From NCBI RefSeq assembly GCF_945952405.1, contig NZ_CAMFIA010000025.1:1-53842 (forward strand): a stretch of 53,842 nucleotides of DNA, given 5' to 3'. The notes under the pieces were generated by a model. It was not told where the DNA came from, made no database searches, and was given only the letters and a program-made list of their open reading frames with translations. The position numbers and the translations under genes are program-made. This document shows positions 24,884 through 34,635 of the stretch, piece after piece. Position 1 is the stretch's first letter; each line of letters begins with the position of its first letter. The DNA comes from an uncultured Stenotrophomonas sp. GTDB taxonomy: Bacteria > Pseudomonadota > Gammaproteobacteria > Xanthomonadales > Xanthomonadaceae.

Positions 24884-27264
24884 AGACTCTGTTTGCGCGT
24901 GGCGCCGCCTTGTGCGCCCTGTTGTGGCTCTCGCTGCCCGCCTTCGCACTGGATGAGAAGGACCTGTTGCCGGTGGACCAGGCGTTCGCGCTGACCGCGA
25001 CCGCCCCCGAGCGCGGCCAGGTGCAACTGCAGTTCAAGATCGCACCGGGCTATTACCTTTACCGCCACCGCACCAGCGTCAAGGCCGACCCGGCGTTCAA
25101 TGCCGGCGCGCTGCAGATGCCCAAGGGCGACAAGCACCACGACGACTTCTTCGGCGAAGTCGAAACCTATCGCGAGCGCCTGCAGGCCACCCTGCCCGGC
25201 GCACCGACCGATGCAGCCGGCACCATCAGCCTGGAAGTGCGTTACCAGGGCTGCGCCGATGCCGGTGTCTGCTACCCGCCGCAGAAGCGCGTGGTGCAGG
25301 TGACACTGCCCGGCGCTGCCGCCCAGAGCGCGCCGGCAGCGGCCCGTTCCGCTGCGGCCAGCCCGTTCAACACCCCGCTGACCGGTACCGGCAACAGCGG
25401 CGGCCTGCGCCTGCCGGGCGCGGCCAGCAACAGCCAGGCGCTGCCGCTGCCTTCGGAGCAGGCGTTCGGCTTCGATGCCATCGCCAGTGACGGCAACACC
25501 CTGCTGCTGCGCTTCAGCCCCGCACCGGGCTACTACCTGTACCGCGACCGCACTTCACTGAAACTGGAGGGCCGCGCCGGCGTACTGGCCGGCACGCCGC
25601 GCTGGCCGGCTGCACAGTCGCACCGCGATGAGCACTTCGGCGATGTCTCGGTGTACTTCAGCCAGGTGGAAGTGCCGCTGCCGCTGCGCCGCTCGGTTGC
25701 CGACGCGATCGACAGTACCCTGGTGGTGACCTTCCAGGGCTGCCAGACCGACGGCATCTGCTACCCGCCGATGACGCGCCGGGTGAAGCTGTCGATCCCG
25801 GCCGGCACGATCACCGCCAACGCCGCGCAGGTACCGCCGCGCAACGAAGTGACCGACCCGCTGCCCACCGCCAGCGGTGCACCGCGCGAAGCGGCCAACG
25901 GCGCCCCGCTGCGCCTGCTGCCGACCGTGCCCAACCCGGATGCCGCGGCCACGACCAGCGCCGGCAGCGAGGGTGCGGGCAATGAGTTCGCCGGCGACGC
26001 GCGGGGCGACAATGCACTGCGGACGCGTCCGCCGGTGACCACGCCGAATCCGGACCGTTCGTTTGTCTGGGTCCTGCTGCTGGCCCTGGCCGGTGGCCTG
26101 GTGCTGAACCTGATGCCCTGCGTGCTGCCGATCCTGTCGCTGAAGGTCCTGAGCCTGGCGCAGAGTGGCGAAAGCCCGCAGCGCGCGCGCAGCCATGCCC
26201 TCTGGTACACGCTGGGCGTGCTGGTCGCGTTCGCGGTGATCGGTGCGTTGATGGTCGGCCTGCGCGCGATCGGCAATGCGGTCGGCATCGGCTTCCAGCT
26301 GCAGCACCCGGGCGTGGTGGCAGCGCTGGCCTACATCATGTTCGCGGTGGGCCTGAGCCTGTCCGGGGTGTTCACCCTGGGCGGCGGCATCGGCAACCTT
26401 GGCCAGTCGCTGGCCAGCCGCAGTGGCCCGGCCGGTGATTTCTTCACCGGCGCGCTGGCCTGCGTGGTCGGCAGTGCCTGCGTCGGCCCGTTCATGGGCG
26501 GTGCGATTGCCTATGCCTTCATTGCCCCGCCGCTGAAGGCAATGACCGTGTTCCTGTTCCTCGGCCTCGGCCTGGCCCTGCCCTTCCTGCTGATCGGCTT
26601 CGTGCCGGCGCTGGCGCGCCGCCTGCCCAAGCCCGGCCCGTGGATGGAAACGCTCAAGCACGTGCTGGCCTTCCCGATGTATGCCACCGCGCTGTGGCTG
26701 CTGTGGGTGCTGGGCAAGCAGCGCGGCGTGGACGGCATGGCGCTGGTACTGGGTGGCCTGCTACTGTTCGCCTTCGGCCTGTGGCTGTTTGAACGCAACC
26801 GCTGGACCGGTTCGCGCGCGGTCACCCTGCTGGGTGTACTGCTGGCCATCGGCGCACTGGTTCCGGCCTGGGGCGTGACCCAGCTGGCGCCGCCGGCACG
26901 CGCGGCCCAGGTGGCCAGCGACAACGTGGTCGCGTACTCGCCGCAGCTGCTGGACCGCCTGCGCGCCGACAACCGCGTGGTGTTCGTCAACATGACCGCC
27001 GACTGGTGCGTGAGCTGCAAGGCCAACGAGCGCGCGGTGCTGTCGCGGCCGGAGTTCAAGGAACTGCTGAAGCGCACCAACGCGGTCTACATGCGGGGCG
27101 ACTACACCAACGTGGACCCGCAGATCACCACCTTCCTGGAAGAGCACAAGGCCGTGGGCGTGCCGCTGTACGTGGTGTACGGCCCCGGCGCGCCGCCGAC
27201 CGTGCTGCCGACGCTGCTGACCCAGGCGGTGGTCGAGGAAGCGCTGCTGCGCACCGCACGATGA
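24880..27264 (+). CDS. dsbD: Thiol:disulfide interchange protein DsbD with duplicated N-terminal domain
   Basis: The 794-aa protein moves electrons from cytoplasmic thioredoxin across the inner membrane to periplasmic thiols. After a signal peptide (ending LPAFA) come two nDsbD-like domains. Residues about 25-145 hold YYLYRHRTS and the cysteine pair of QGCADAGVCYPP; residues about 185-315 hold YYLYRDRTS and QGCQTDGICYPP. Most DsbD proteins have one such domain. The membrane core from about residue 395 has LMPCVLPILSLK and SACVGPFMGGA, and the C-terminal thioredoxin domain has C710-V-S-C713. The TTG start at 24880 overlaps the cutA stop by four bases and has a GGGAGGA site. Confidence 0.95.
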   Translation: MKTLFARGAALCALLWLSLPAFALDEKDLLPVDQAFALTATAPERGQVQLQFKIAPGYYLYRHRTSVKADPAFNAGALQMPKGDKHHDDFFGEVETYRERLQATLPGAPTDAAGTISLEVRYQGCADAGVCYPPQKRVVQVTLPGAAAQSAPAAARSAAASPFNTPLTGTGNSGGLRLPGAASNSQALPLPSEQAFGFDAIASDGNTLLLRFSPAPGYYLYRDRTSLKLEGRAGVLAGTPRWPAAQSHRDEHFGDVSVYFSQVEVPLPLRRSVADAIDSTLVVTFQGCQTDGICYPPMTRRVKLSIPAGTITANAAQVPPRNEVTDPLPTASGAPREAANGAPLRLLPTVPNPDAAATTSAGSEGAGNEFAGDARGDNALRTRPPVTTPNPDRSFVWVLLLALAGGLVLNLMPCVLPILSLKVLSLAQSGESPQRARSHALWYTLGVLVAFAVIGALMVGLRAIGNAVGIGFQLQHPGVVAALAYIMFAVGLSLSGVFTLGGGIGNLGQSLASRSGPAGDFFTGALACVVGSACVGPFMGGAIAYAFIAPPLKAMTVFLFLGLGLALPFLLIGFVPALARRLPKPGPWMETLKHVLAFPMYATALWLLWVLGKQRGVDGMALVLGGLLLFAFGLWLFERNRWTGSRAVTLLGVLLAIGALVPAWGVTQLAPPARAAQVASDNVVAYSPQLLDRLRADNRVVFVNMTADWCVSCKANERAVLSRPEFKELLKRTNAVYMRGDYTNVDPQITTFLEEHKAVGVPLYVVYGPGAPPTVLPTLLTQAVVEEALLRTAR

Positions 27265-27824
27265 AGTGGCAACGGCCAGCGCTGCTGTGGACAGCGGTGC
27301 TGGCCGCCGGCCTCGGCCTGTGGGCCGGGCATCGGCTGGCGCCGGCCCCGGCGGTTCCCGCGGCGCCGTTGGCCGCGCCCGCGGGCGTGGCCGCCAAGCC
27401 CGCCCTGCAGGCCGGCGACCCACTGCCGGCGCTGTCGCTGCCGGATCTCGATGGACGACTGCTGGACCTGCGCCAGCACTTCGGCGGTCGCCCGCTGCTG
27501 ATCAATGTGTGGGCCAGCTGGTGCGCCCCTTGCGTGGAAGAAATGCCCGAACTGGCCCGCTTCGCCACGGACCAGGGCGAGACCGGCGTGCAGGTGCTGG
27601 GCCTGGCGCTGGATACCCCGGAGGACGTGCGCCGCTTCCTGCTGCGGGTGCCGGTCGACTACCCGATCGTGATCGACACCCCGGGCCCACGCGATGCCAG
27701 CGTGCAGCTGGGCAACCAGCAGGGCCTGCTGCCGTACAGCGTGCTGTTCGATGCACAGGGGCGCCTGTTGAAGGCGAAGCTGGGACCGTTTGCCCACGGT
27801 GAGATCGACGGCTGGGTGAAGTGA
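27261..27824 (+). CDS. TlpA/ResA-like periplasmic thioredoxin
   Basis: The 187-aa protein has an N-terminal membrane anchor or signal (ALLWTAVLAAGLGLWAGH), an Ala/Pro linker, and a TlpA-type thioredoxin domain. The active site is W-C88-A-P-C91, in LINVWASWCAPCVEEMPEL, and a downstream GLLPYSVLFD contains the cis-Pro. Such proteins use DsbD-type reducing power for cytochrome c maturation or for repairing wrong disulfides. Its ATG overlaps the dsbD stop codon (ATGA), so it is translated with dsbD, which is likely its electron donor (inference). The partner substrate is unknown. Confidence 0.9.
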   Translation: MKWQRPALLWTAVLAAGLGLWAGHRLAPAPAVPAAPLAAPAGVAAKPALQAGDPLPALSLPDLDGRLLDLRQHFGGRPLLINVWASWCAPCVEEMPELARFATDQGETGVQVLGLALDTPEDVRRFLLRVPVDYPIVIDTPGPRDASVQLGNQQGLLPYSVLFDAQGRLLKAKLGPFAHGEIDGWVK

Positions 27825-27956
27825 GGTCGCGGCAGGGTTGCACCCTGCACCCGCCGAGGCCACAGCAACAGCCAAGGCTGCTTTCCGGGGGATGGCGGGG
27901 CGGGTCCGGCCCGATCCGCCCTGCTTGACCGCGACCGGGGCGCCACGGAGAATTCC

Positions 27957-27975
27957 GCGACTAATTCTCATTTGC
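27957..27975. promoter_or_regulatory. Putative Fur box
   Basis: On the minus strand GCAAATGAGAATTAGTCGC matches the consensus GATAATGATAATCATTATC at 12-13 of 19 positions, including the core AATGAGAAT often seen in iron-regulated promoters. It lies 45 bases before the ferric-reductase-like gene. Confidence 0.55.
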
Positions 27976-28020
27976 TGTTGCGCAGGATGCGGGCGGCAGC
28001 CTTCCAGGCCTCCTCCTTCG

Positions 28021-30540
28021 ATGTTCAAGAACGTCCTGTTCCAACTGCACTGGCTGCTGGGCATCACCGCCGGTGCCGTCCTGGCCGTCATGGGCCTCAG
28101 CGGCGCCGTACTGTCCTTCGAAGACGAACTGCTGCGCGCGGCCAACCCCGGCTTCGCCGAGATCGCCGAACACCATGCCGACGGCCAGCTTCCACTTGCG
28201 CTCAGCGAGCTGGTGCCGCTGCTGCAGGCCGGCAGCGAACGCCCGCTGCAGCGCCTGCGCGTGGATGCCAGCGGGCAGCGGCCGTCGGTGGCGCGCTTTG
28301 CCGGTGGCAAGCAGAACTGGGTGTACTTCGACCCGTACAGCGGCGAACGCTTCAGTGCCCTGCGCGGGCAGGCGTTCTTCGATTTCGTCGAGGACCTGCA
28401 TCGCCATCTCGCCGCCGGCGAGCGCGGCAAGTGGATCACCGGCAGCTGTGCGATCGCGCTGCTGTTCTTCGCCCTGTCCGGCCTCTACCTGCGCTGGCCG
28501 CGGCGCTGGTGGCACTGGCGCAGCTGGTGGGTGGTGGAGTGGAAGCGCAGCGGCCGCGGCTTCCTGTGGAGCCTGCATTCGGTGGTCGGCACCTGGGTAT
28601 TGCTGATCTACCTGATGAGCGCGCTGACCGGCCTGTGGTGGTCGTTCGATGGCTACCGCAGCGTGGTCAGCACTCTGCTGGGTGTCGCGCCGGCCGCAAA
28701 GCACAAGGTCGCCAACGCCGCGCTGGACCTGGTCCGGGTGGAGACCACGCTGTATGCCCTGCCCGGCGTGCGCACCGGCTTCATCGACCTGCGCCTGCCG
28801 GAAAAACCGGGGCAGGCATTGAACGTGCGGGTGATGGCCGGTGATCCGTCGCAACGGGGCGGCCACCATGATCGTGCGCACGACCTGCTGCAGCTCGATC
28901 CGGCCAGCGGCGCGGTGCTCGATGCCCGCCCCTACGACCGCCAGGGTACGGGCGGACGGCTGGCCACCAGCGTGTTCGCACTGCACTCGGGCAGCTATTT
29001 CGGCGTGCCCGGACGCGTGGTGGTGATGCTCAGCAGCCTGGGCATGAGCCTGTTCTTCATCACCGGCTGGATGCTGTACCTGGACCGCCGCCGCAGCCAG
29101 CGTGCCGCGCGTGGCCTGCGCCAGTCGCTGCCAGCGGCAACCGTCGATGACCGTGGCTCGGCGTGGCTGGTGGTGCATGCCAGCCAGAGCGGGCTGGGCG
29201 AACAGCTGGCCTGGCGTGCCGCCGCGCAGCTGCAGGCCGCTGGCCATGCCGTACAGGTGCTGCCATTGGCCCGCATCGATGCGGCGAAGCTGCAGGCCAC
29301 GGCACATGCCTTGCTGGTGCTGAGCACCTTCGGTGATGGCGAAGCGCCGGATGCGGCGCGACGTGCCGCGCGGCAGCTGCTCGCGCAACGCCTGGCGCTG
29401 TCGGGGCTGCAGTTCGGCCTGCTGGCACTGGGCGACCGCCAGTACCCGCACTACTGCGGCTTCGGCCGCCAGTTCGACGGCTGGCTGATCGGCAATGGCG
29501 CGCAGCCGCTGTTCGACCGCATCGATGTCGATGCCGCCTCGGTGCCGGCGCTGCGCCAGTGGCAGCAGCAGTTGGGGGCGCTGACCGGCATCGTTACCGA
29601 CGACAGCGTGTTGCCGGAAGCCACGCAGATGCACGAGTGGCGGCTGCTTGGCCGCGAGCGCCTCAATCCAGGCAGCGTCGGCGGCGCGATCTGGCGCATC
29701 CGTCTTGCCGCGCCGACCGGGATCCAGTGGCAAGCGGGCGACATCCTGCATATCGCCCCACGCCACAGTGCGCGGCATGTTGGCGCAGTGCTGAAGGCAC
29801 ATGGCCTGGACCCGCTGCAGCCGCTGCTGGTCGATGGCGTCGCGCGCACGTTGCTGGCGCTGGCCAGCGAGCGCGAACTGCCCGACGCGGATGCCGCGTT
29901 GGCGGTACAGGACCCGTGCCTGTGGCTGGCAGGACTGCCGATGCTGCCCGGACGCGAGTACTCGATCGCGTCCTGTGCGGGCGACGGCACGGTGGACCTG
30001 GTGGTACGCCTGGTGCACGACGCCTGCGGCCGCACCGGGCTGGGTTCGGGCTGGCTGTCAGTGCATGCGCCGGTCGGTGCCAGCATTGCCGCCCGCGTGC
30101 ACCGCAACCCTGGTTTCCATCGCACCGGCGGTGCGCCGATGGTGCTGATCGGCAACGGCACCGGCATCGCCGGACTGCGCGGCCTGCTGCGCGAAGCCGC
30201 GCAGGTGGGCGAGCACGGGCACTGGCTGTTGTTTGGCGAGCGCCAGCGCGCCCACGATTTCCTGTTCGCCGACGAGATCGAAGCGTGGCAGGCCGAAGGC
30301 CATCTTGCACGGGTGGACCTGGCGTTCTCGCGCGATGGCGACGGCGGCTATGTGCAGGATCGACTGCGTGCGGCCGCCGATGCCCTGCGCGGCTGGATGC
30401 AGCGCGGCGCGCTGATCCATGTCTGCGGCTCGCTGCAGGGCATGGCCGAAGGCGTGGACCAGGTACTGCGCGAGGTACTGGGCGATGACGCCGTGGAACT
30501 GCTGCTGGAGAACGGGCGCTACCGCCGCGACGTGTACTGA
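28021..30540 (+). CDS. PepSY-membrane / flavodoxin / NADPH-flavoprotein reductase fusion
   Basis: The 839-aa protein joins two modules. Residues 1-370 are a PepSY-associated unit with about four membrane helices (LHWLLGITAGAVLAVMGLSG, then near 140-160, 187-212 and 335-360) and a periplasmic PepSY region between them. Residues 380-520 form a flavodoxin domain (SAWLVVHASQSGLGEQLAWR, LSTFGDGEAPD). From about 540 come FAD-binding (REYSIASC) and NADPH-binding (VLIGNGTGIAGLRG) domains as in sulfite reductase alpha or P450 reductase. It probably reduces ferric siderophores across the inner membrane, and the upstream Fur box supports an iron role (inference). ATG 28021 is chosen as the start of the first helix; the ribosome site is weak. 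Confidence 0.88.
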   Translation: MFKNVLFQLHWLLGITAGAVLAVMGLSGAVLSFEDELLRAANPGFAEIAEHHADGQLPLALSELVPLLQAGSERPLQRLRVDASGQRPSVARFAGGKQNWVYFDPYSGERFSALRGQAFFDFVEDLHRHLAAGERGKWITGSCAIALLFFALSGLYLRWPRRWWHWRSWWVVEWKRSGRGFLWSLHSVVGTWVLLIYLMSALTGLWWSFDGYRSVVSTLLGVAPAAKHKVANAALDLVRVETTLYALPGVRTGFIDLRLPEKPGQALNVRVMAGDPSQRGGHHDRAHDLLQLDPASGAVLDARPYDRQGTGGRLATSVFALHSGSYFGVPGRVVVMLSSLGMSLFFITGWMLYLDRRRSQRAARGLRQSLPAATVDDRGSAWLVVHASQSGLGEQLAWRAAAQLQAAGHAVQVLPLARIDAAKLQATAHALLVLSTFGDGEAPDAARRAARQLLAQRLALSGLQFGLLALGDRQYPHYCGFGRQFDGWLIGNGAQPLFDRIDVDAASVPALRQWQQQLGALTGIVTDDSVLPEATQMHEWRLLGRERLNPGSVGGAIWRIRLAAPTGIQWQAGDILHIAPRHSARHVGAVLKAHGLDPLQPLLVDGVARTLLALASERELPDADAALAVQDPCLWLAGLPMLPGREYSIASCAGDGTVDLVVRLVHDACGRTGLGSGWLSVHAPVGASIAARVHRNPGFHRTGGAPMVLIGNGTGIAGLRGLLREAAQVGEHGHWLLFGERQRAHDFLFADEIEAWQAEGHLARVDLAFSRDGDGGYVQDRLRAAADALRGWMQRGALIHVCGSLQGMAEGVDQVLREVLGDDAVELLLENGRYRRDVY

Positions 30541-30552
30541 GCAGGGGGGCGA

Positions 30553-30576
30553 TGCCGGCCAGCGGCCGGCACTACC
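30553..30576. repeat. SMAG repeat
   Basis: TGCCGGCCAGCGGCCGGCAC followed by TACC, a single hairpin unit between two convergent genes. Confidence 0.88.
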
Positions 30577-30586
30577 TGGGGTGGTT

Positions 30587-33127
30587 TCAGGCTGCCGCCC
30601 GCTCCGCCCGCTGTCCCGGCTGCAGGCGGAACGCCCCCACCGCCTCGGCCAGCGCATGCACCTGCGCCTGCATCTGCGCCGTCGAAGCGCCGGCCTCTTC
30701 CACCAGGCTGGCATTGCGCTGGGTGCTGGCCTCCATCTGCACGATGGTCTGGTTCACCTGCGCGATGCCCGCGTGCTGGTCCTGCGAGGCGCTGCGGATG
30801 CCCGCCAGCAGCTCGGCCAGCTGCTGCACGCTGCCGACGATCTCCCCCATCGTGGTGCCGGCCTGCTCGGCCTGCTGGTTGCCCTGGCCGACACGCGCCA
30901 CCGAATCCTCGATCAGCGCCTTGATCTGCTTGGCCGCTTCGGCACTGCGCTGGGCCAGCAGGCGCACTTCGGCGGCCACCACCGCGAAGCTGCGGCCCTG
31001 TTCGCCGGCACGCGCTGCTTCCACCGCCGCGTTGAGCGCAAGAATGTTGGTCTGGAAGGCGATGCCATCGATCAGCTGGGTGATGTCGCCAATGCGCCGC
31101 GACGCTTCGCTGATGCCATGCATGGTCGCCACCACCTGGCCGACGGCTGCGCCGCCGCGCTCGGCCACAGCCGCTGCCCCCTTGACCAGTACATCGGCGC
31201 GGCCGGCGGCATCGGCATTGCGGCCCACTGTGTCGGTGAGCTCGTGCATCGAGGCGGCGGTTTCCTCCAGGTTGGCCGCCTGCTGCTCGGTGCGCTGCGA
31301 CAGGTCGTGGTGACCGGCAACGATCTCGCCAACGCCGGTATCGAGGCTGGACGTGGCCCGCTGGATGCGGGTGACGATCTGTCCCAGCTGCGCCACGGTG
31401 GCATTGGCGTCGTCGCGCATGCGTGCGAACACGCCCTGCAGGTCGCCTTCCATGCGCACGCTGAGGTCGCCGCCGGCGAGCCCCGCCAGCAGCGCCTGCA
31501 GGTCACCGAGGTTGGTTTCAAACGTGGCAAGAAGCCGGTTGATGCTGGTCGACAGCGTGCGCACGAAGCCCTGCTTGCCCTCCAGCTCGATGCGCCCATG
31601 CAGATCGCCATGCGCTGCGGCATCGACCAGCGCTGCCACTTCGGTCTCCAGCAGGGTTTCCAGCGCACGGCTGCGCCATTCCACCGCGACGCCGAGGAAG
31701 TGCCCCTCATCAGTAATGGGGTTGGCGATCAGTTGATAGCGCACCCCGGCGTGGCCGATCTCGCGTTCCTCGCGCTGGCGTACGCCGGCCAGGCTGGCCA
31801 ACGCAGGATGCAGGCGCGCCGCGTCACTGCCCACCAGCTCATCGGCCGGGCATTCCAGCTGCTGCAGCAGTGCCGGGTTGGCATAGGCGACCCGGCCTTC
31901 GGCATCGACCACCATCAGGCCGGTCTGCGCACTGTCCAGCGCCTGGCGCACGCGGGTATTGCCGCGTGCCAGCGCACGTTCGGTCTCGATGCGCGCGCGC
32001 AGGCGCTGCTGCATGTCGACCAGGCGCTGCGCCAGCTGGCCGATCTCGTCGTTGCCGTTGTACACGCGCAGGGTGGTGTCCAGGCGATCATCGGCAATGT
32101 CGCTGGCGAAGCGCAGGGTGTCCTGGATCGGCTGGCGTACCGCACGCAGCACCAGCACCAGGCTGGTGATCAGCACCCCCGCGACCAGCAGCAGGGTCAG
32201 TGCGAACAGCACGCTCATGGTGCGCGCACCGGCCTGTTGGCGCGCCTGGGCCTTGGCCAACGCCGCCACCTGCGCCTGCTGAAAGGCGGCCAGCGCCGGT
32301 GCAACGGCAGCGGCGGTATCCAGCAGCGACTGCGCCTCCACATCCAGCCCGACGCGGGCGGCGGTGTAGCCCAGCAACGCGATCTGGTAGCCCTCCATCC
32401 CGCTACGCAGGGCGTCCTGCCCCGCCGTGGGCAAGCCCGCCAGCGCAAGGTCGAACGGCAACTTCTCCTCGCTGGCGCGGTCGGCGTGGGCCGAATCACC
32501 ATCCAGCAGCAGCAGCGCTTCCTGGCGGCGCATCTTCTGCAGCGACAGCGCCAGCGCCGGCCGCTGCAGTGCATCCACCTGCGCCTGCAGCGCATCGGCG
32601 GCCTGCTGCAGCTGCGCGGCCAGACCGGCGTCACCGCGGCCCATTTCGTCGACCCTCTCGAACAATGCCGCCACGCCCTGCGAGAATGCATCGGCGGCTT
32701 CGGTCAGCGCCTGCAGCGCCTGGCGCCGGCCGGCATCCATCGGCATCGCGCGCAGGGCCTGCAGATCGGCCTGCAGCGCCTTCTGCGTGGCCAGCAGCTG
32801 GCTGCGATCGGCATCATCGAAGCTGCGTGCATACTGGGTCTGCAGGCGGCGGGCCTCGGCCACGCACGTCGCCAGGCGGGCGGCCAGGTCGCTGCCGCGC
32901 TGGTAGCTGGCCTGGCTGCGCACGGCCTGGGCGTTGGCATGGCCGGTCCAGGCGTAGACGCCGGCAATGGCCACCAGCCCCAGGCCACAGACCCAGAGGG
33001 TCGCCTTGAGCTTGTTGGCCACGCTGAGCCGGTGCGGTTGCAACCATCGCAACAGGCCGGGGGACGCCCGACGCAACGTGGCAAGACGCGTGCGCAGGAA
33101 CCGGAGGTGGGGGACAACGGCCGACAT
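30587..33127 (-). CDS. Methyl-accepting chemotaxis protein with PAS domain
   Basis: The 846-aa chemoreceptor has an N-terminal basic stretch, TM1 ([19 protein letters not shown], about residues 43-63), a large helical periplasmic region, and TM2 ([20 protein letters not shown], about 303-328). Then come a HAMP, a PAS-like domain ([20 protein letters not shown]) and two further HAMP-like repeats (GDLHGRIE and GGDLSVRME). The signalling coiled coil has the hairpin tip [20 protein letters not shown] with [16 protein letters not shown]. The C-terminus (RAERAAA) lacks an NWETF tether, so CheR/CheB must work without it. ATG 33127 has TGGAG upstream. No chemotaxis partners lie nearby and the ligand is unknown. 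Confidence 0.93.
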   Translation of the reverse strand: MSAVVPHLRFLRTRLATLRRASPGLLRWLQPHRLSVANKLKATLWVCGLGLVAIAGVYAWTGHANAQAVRSQASYQRGSDLAARLATCVAEARRLQTQYARSFDDADRSQLLATQKALQADLQALRAMPMDAGRRQALQALTEAADAFSQGVAALFERVDEMGRGDAGLAAQLQQAADALQAQVDALQRPALALSLQKMRRQEALLLLDGDSAHADRASEEKLPFDLALAGLPTAGQDALRSGMEGYQIALLGYTAARVGLDVEAQSLLDTAAAVAPALAAFQQAQVAALAKAQARQQAGARTMSVLFALTLLLVAGVLITSLVLVLRAVRQPIQDTLRFASDIADDRLDTTLRVYNGNDEIGQLAQRLVDMQQRLRARIETERALARGNTRVRQALDSAQTGLMVVDAEGRVAYANPALLQQLECPADELVGSDAARLHPALASLAGVRQREEREIGHAGVRYQLIANPITDEGHFLGVAVEWRSRALETLLETEVAALVDAAAHGDLHGRIELEGKQGFVRTLSTSINRLLATFETNLGDLQALLAGLAGGDLSVRMEGDLQGVFARMRDDANATVAQLGQIVTRIQRATSSLDTGVGEIVAGHHDLSQRTEQQAANLEETAASMHELTDTVGRNADAAGRADVLVKGAAAVAERGGAAVGQVVATMHGISEASRRIGDITQLIDGIAFQTNILALNAAVEAARAGEQGRSFAVVAAEVRLLAQRSAEAAKQIKALIEDSVARVGQGNQQAEQAGTTMGEIVGSVQQLAELLAGIRSASQDQHAGIAQVNQTIVQMEASTQRNASLVEEAGASTAQMQAQVHALAEAVGAFRLQPGQRAERAAA

Positions 33128-33270
33128 GACAGACTCCAGGCGTAAGGACGCACCTGTATCGGCCGCATCCGCCCGACCTTTAGCTTTTTTGCATCCAGCC
33201 GCGGCGGCCGCTGGCGGACGCGGCCTTTGTACCGGGCACAGGCGACGGCGGCATGACACCCCTGCCGCGC

Positions 33271-33301
33271 TTGACCTCAACCCCGGTTGCGGGAGCACAG
33301 T
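33271..33301 (+). promoter_or_regulatory. MerR/SoxR-type promoter before nat
   Basis: TTGACC (33271-33276) is separated by a long 19-bp spacer from a weak -10 CACAGT (33296-33301). The spacer region carries CCTCAACC-CC-GGTTGCGG (33275-33292), an inverted repeat with one mismatch. This is the architecture used by MerR-family activators, with the CCTCAA/TTGAGG arms recalling SoxR-type boxes. Confidence 0.55.
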
Positions 33302-33328
33302 GGACCTCCCTCCCCGCTCCGGTGCCCC

Positions 33329-34168
33329 ATGACCACGCTTGATATCCCCCGCTATCTGCAGCGGCTGCAGCTGGATGCGCCGCCCGCACCGACGCTGGCC
33401 GGCCTGACCCAGCTGCAGCAGCGCCACAACGCACTGCTGCCGTTCGAGACGCTCAGCTGCCTGTTGCGCGATGCGGTCCCCATCGATCTGGACAGCGTGC
33501 AGCGCAAGCTGCTCGACGACCGTCGCGGCGGTTACTGCTTCGAGCTCAATGGCGGCCTGCTGGCCCTGCTGCAGGCGCTGGGGTTCGATGCACAGCCCCT
33601 GAGCGCGCGCGTGCTGCTGGCTGCGCAGGACGGCGAACTGACAGCGCGCACCCACCTGCTGCTGCGCGTGCACGTGGACGCCGAGGACTGGCTGGTGGAC
33701 GCCGGCTTCGGCAGCCTGACCCCGACCGTCCCGCTGCGCCTGCACGACATCCGGCCACAGGCCACGCCACATGAACGCTATCTGCTGCAGCGGCTGGGCG
33801 AAGACGGTGATTTCGTGCTGTCGGCCGAATCCGGCGATGGCTGGCGGGCGATGTACCGGTTCGACCTGCAGGTGCCGGCGCCGATCGACAACGTGGTCGG
33901 CAACTGGTACGTGTGCACCCACCCCGATTCCAGCTTCCCCGGCCAGCTGCGCGCGTCACTGACCGGACCGGACTGGCGCCGCACCATCGGCAGCGGCAAC
34001 TACACCGAGTACCGCCCCGGGCAGGCGCCGGACAAGCGCCCGCTGCATGATGTCGGCGATGTGCGGGAGGTATTGCAGCAGCGCTTCGGCATGCAGCTGC
34101 CGGACGACCCGCGGCTGGACCCGGCGATCAATGACTGGCTGCAGCGCGCGCGTTCGGCCACGGTGTAG
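33329..34168 (+). CDS. nat: Arylamine N-acetyltransferase
   Basis: The 279-aa enzyme transfers acetyl from acetyl-CoA to arylamines and hydrazines. The catalytic triad is visible: Cys70 in [11 protein letters not shown], His109 in ARTHLLLRV and Asp124 in LVDAGFGS. Spacing and length match bacterial NATs (Salmonella C69-H107-D122). The first domain also shows [13 protein letters not shown] 33329 ([10 protein letters not shown]) begins at the usual position; no strong ribosome site is seen. The MerR/SoxR-type promoter upstream suggests induction by redox-active or toxic compounds (inference). It stands alone, divergent from the chemoreceptor. Confidence 0.95.
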   Translation: MTTLDIPRYLQRLQLDAPPAPTLAGLTQLQQRHNALLPFETLSCLLRDAVPIDLDSVQRKLLDDRRGGYCFELNGGLLALLQALGFDAQPLSARVLLAAQDGELTARTHLLLRVHVDAEDWLVDAGFGSLTPTVPLRLHDIRPQATPHERYLLQRLGEDGDFVLSAESGDGWRAMYRFDLQVPAPIDNVVGNWYVCTHPDSSFPGQLRASLTGPDWRRTIGSGNYTEYRPGQAPDKRPLHDVGDVREVLQQRFGMQLPDDPRLDPAINDWLQRARSATV

Positions 34169-34192
34169 CGCCAAGCCGGGGCTCCGCCACCG

Positions 34193-34214
34193 CAGCCGAG
34201 CAGGGCTCGGCTCT
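34193..34214. repeat. GTAG-type hairpin (GCCGAGC class)
   Basis: GCCGAGCAGGGCTCGGC followed by TCTAC is a hairpin of the same class as those at 9627 and 49852. It lies between convergent nat and the VOC gene. Confidence 0.7.
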
Positions 34215-34241
34215 ACCTGCCTGCCGACCATGGCGGCGCGG

Positions 34242-34613
34242 TTAGGGTGCTGCGGGCGCCTGCAGTGCGATGCGGTTGCCTTCGCTGTCGCGGATCTCGG
34301 CCACGCGCCAGTCACCGGCAATGGCCGGGCCAAAGCGCAGTTCGGCACCGGCCTGCAACGCGCGGCCGAGGCTGGCATCCAGGTCATCGACCCCGATGTA
34401 GATGCGCGCCCCCTGCTCGGAAGCAAGGTAGTCCGCTCCCTGCACCAGGGCCATGCTGGCGCCGGCGGCCTCATCGGCGAACGGCAGGTAGGCCATCCGG
34501 CAGTCGTGCAGCAGGATGGGTTCGTCCACCTGCACCTGCAGCCAGCGCTGGTAGAAGCGGATGGCGCGGGCCAGGTCGCTGGCCGGGATCTCGACATGCA
34601 GGATCGGGTTCAC
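34242..34613 (-). CDS. VOC (glyoxalase/bleomycin resistance fold) family protein
   Basis: The 123-aa protein has one vicinal-oxygen-chelate module pair: ILHVEIPASDLARAIRFYQR opens the first beta-alpha-beta unit and ARIYIGVDDLDASLGRALQA the second, ending EIRDSEGNRIALQAP. His7 and the Glu of the final segment are at metal-ligand positions. It should act as a small dimer, but whether as isomerase, dioxygenase or binding protein cannot be told. ATG 34613 follows an AGAAGAGC site. It lies just downstream of the response-regulator gene on the same strand and might be cotranscribed with it. Confidence 0.88.
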   Translation of the reverse strand: MNPILHVEIPASDLARAIRFYQRWLQVQVDEPILLHDCRMAYLPFADEAAGASMALVQGADYLASEQGARIYIGVDDLDASLGRALQAGAELRFGPAIAGDWRVAEIRDSEGNRIALQAPAAP

Positions 34614-34635
34614 GGGCGCTCTTCTCCGGGTCCAC

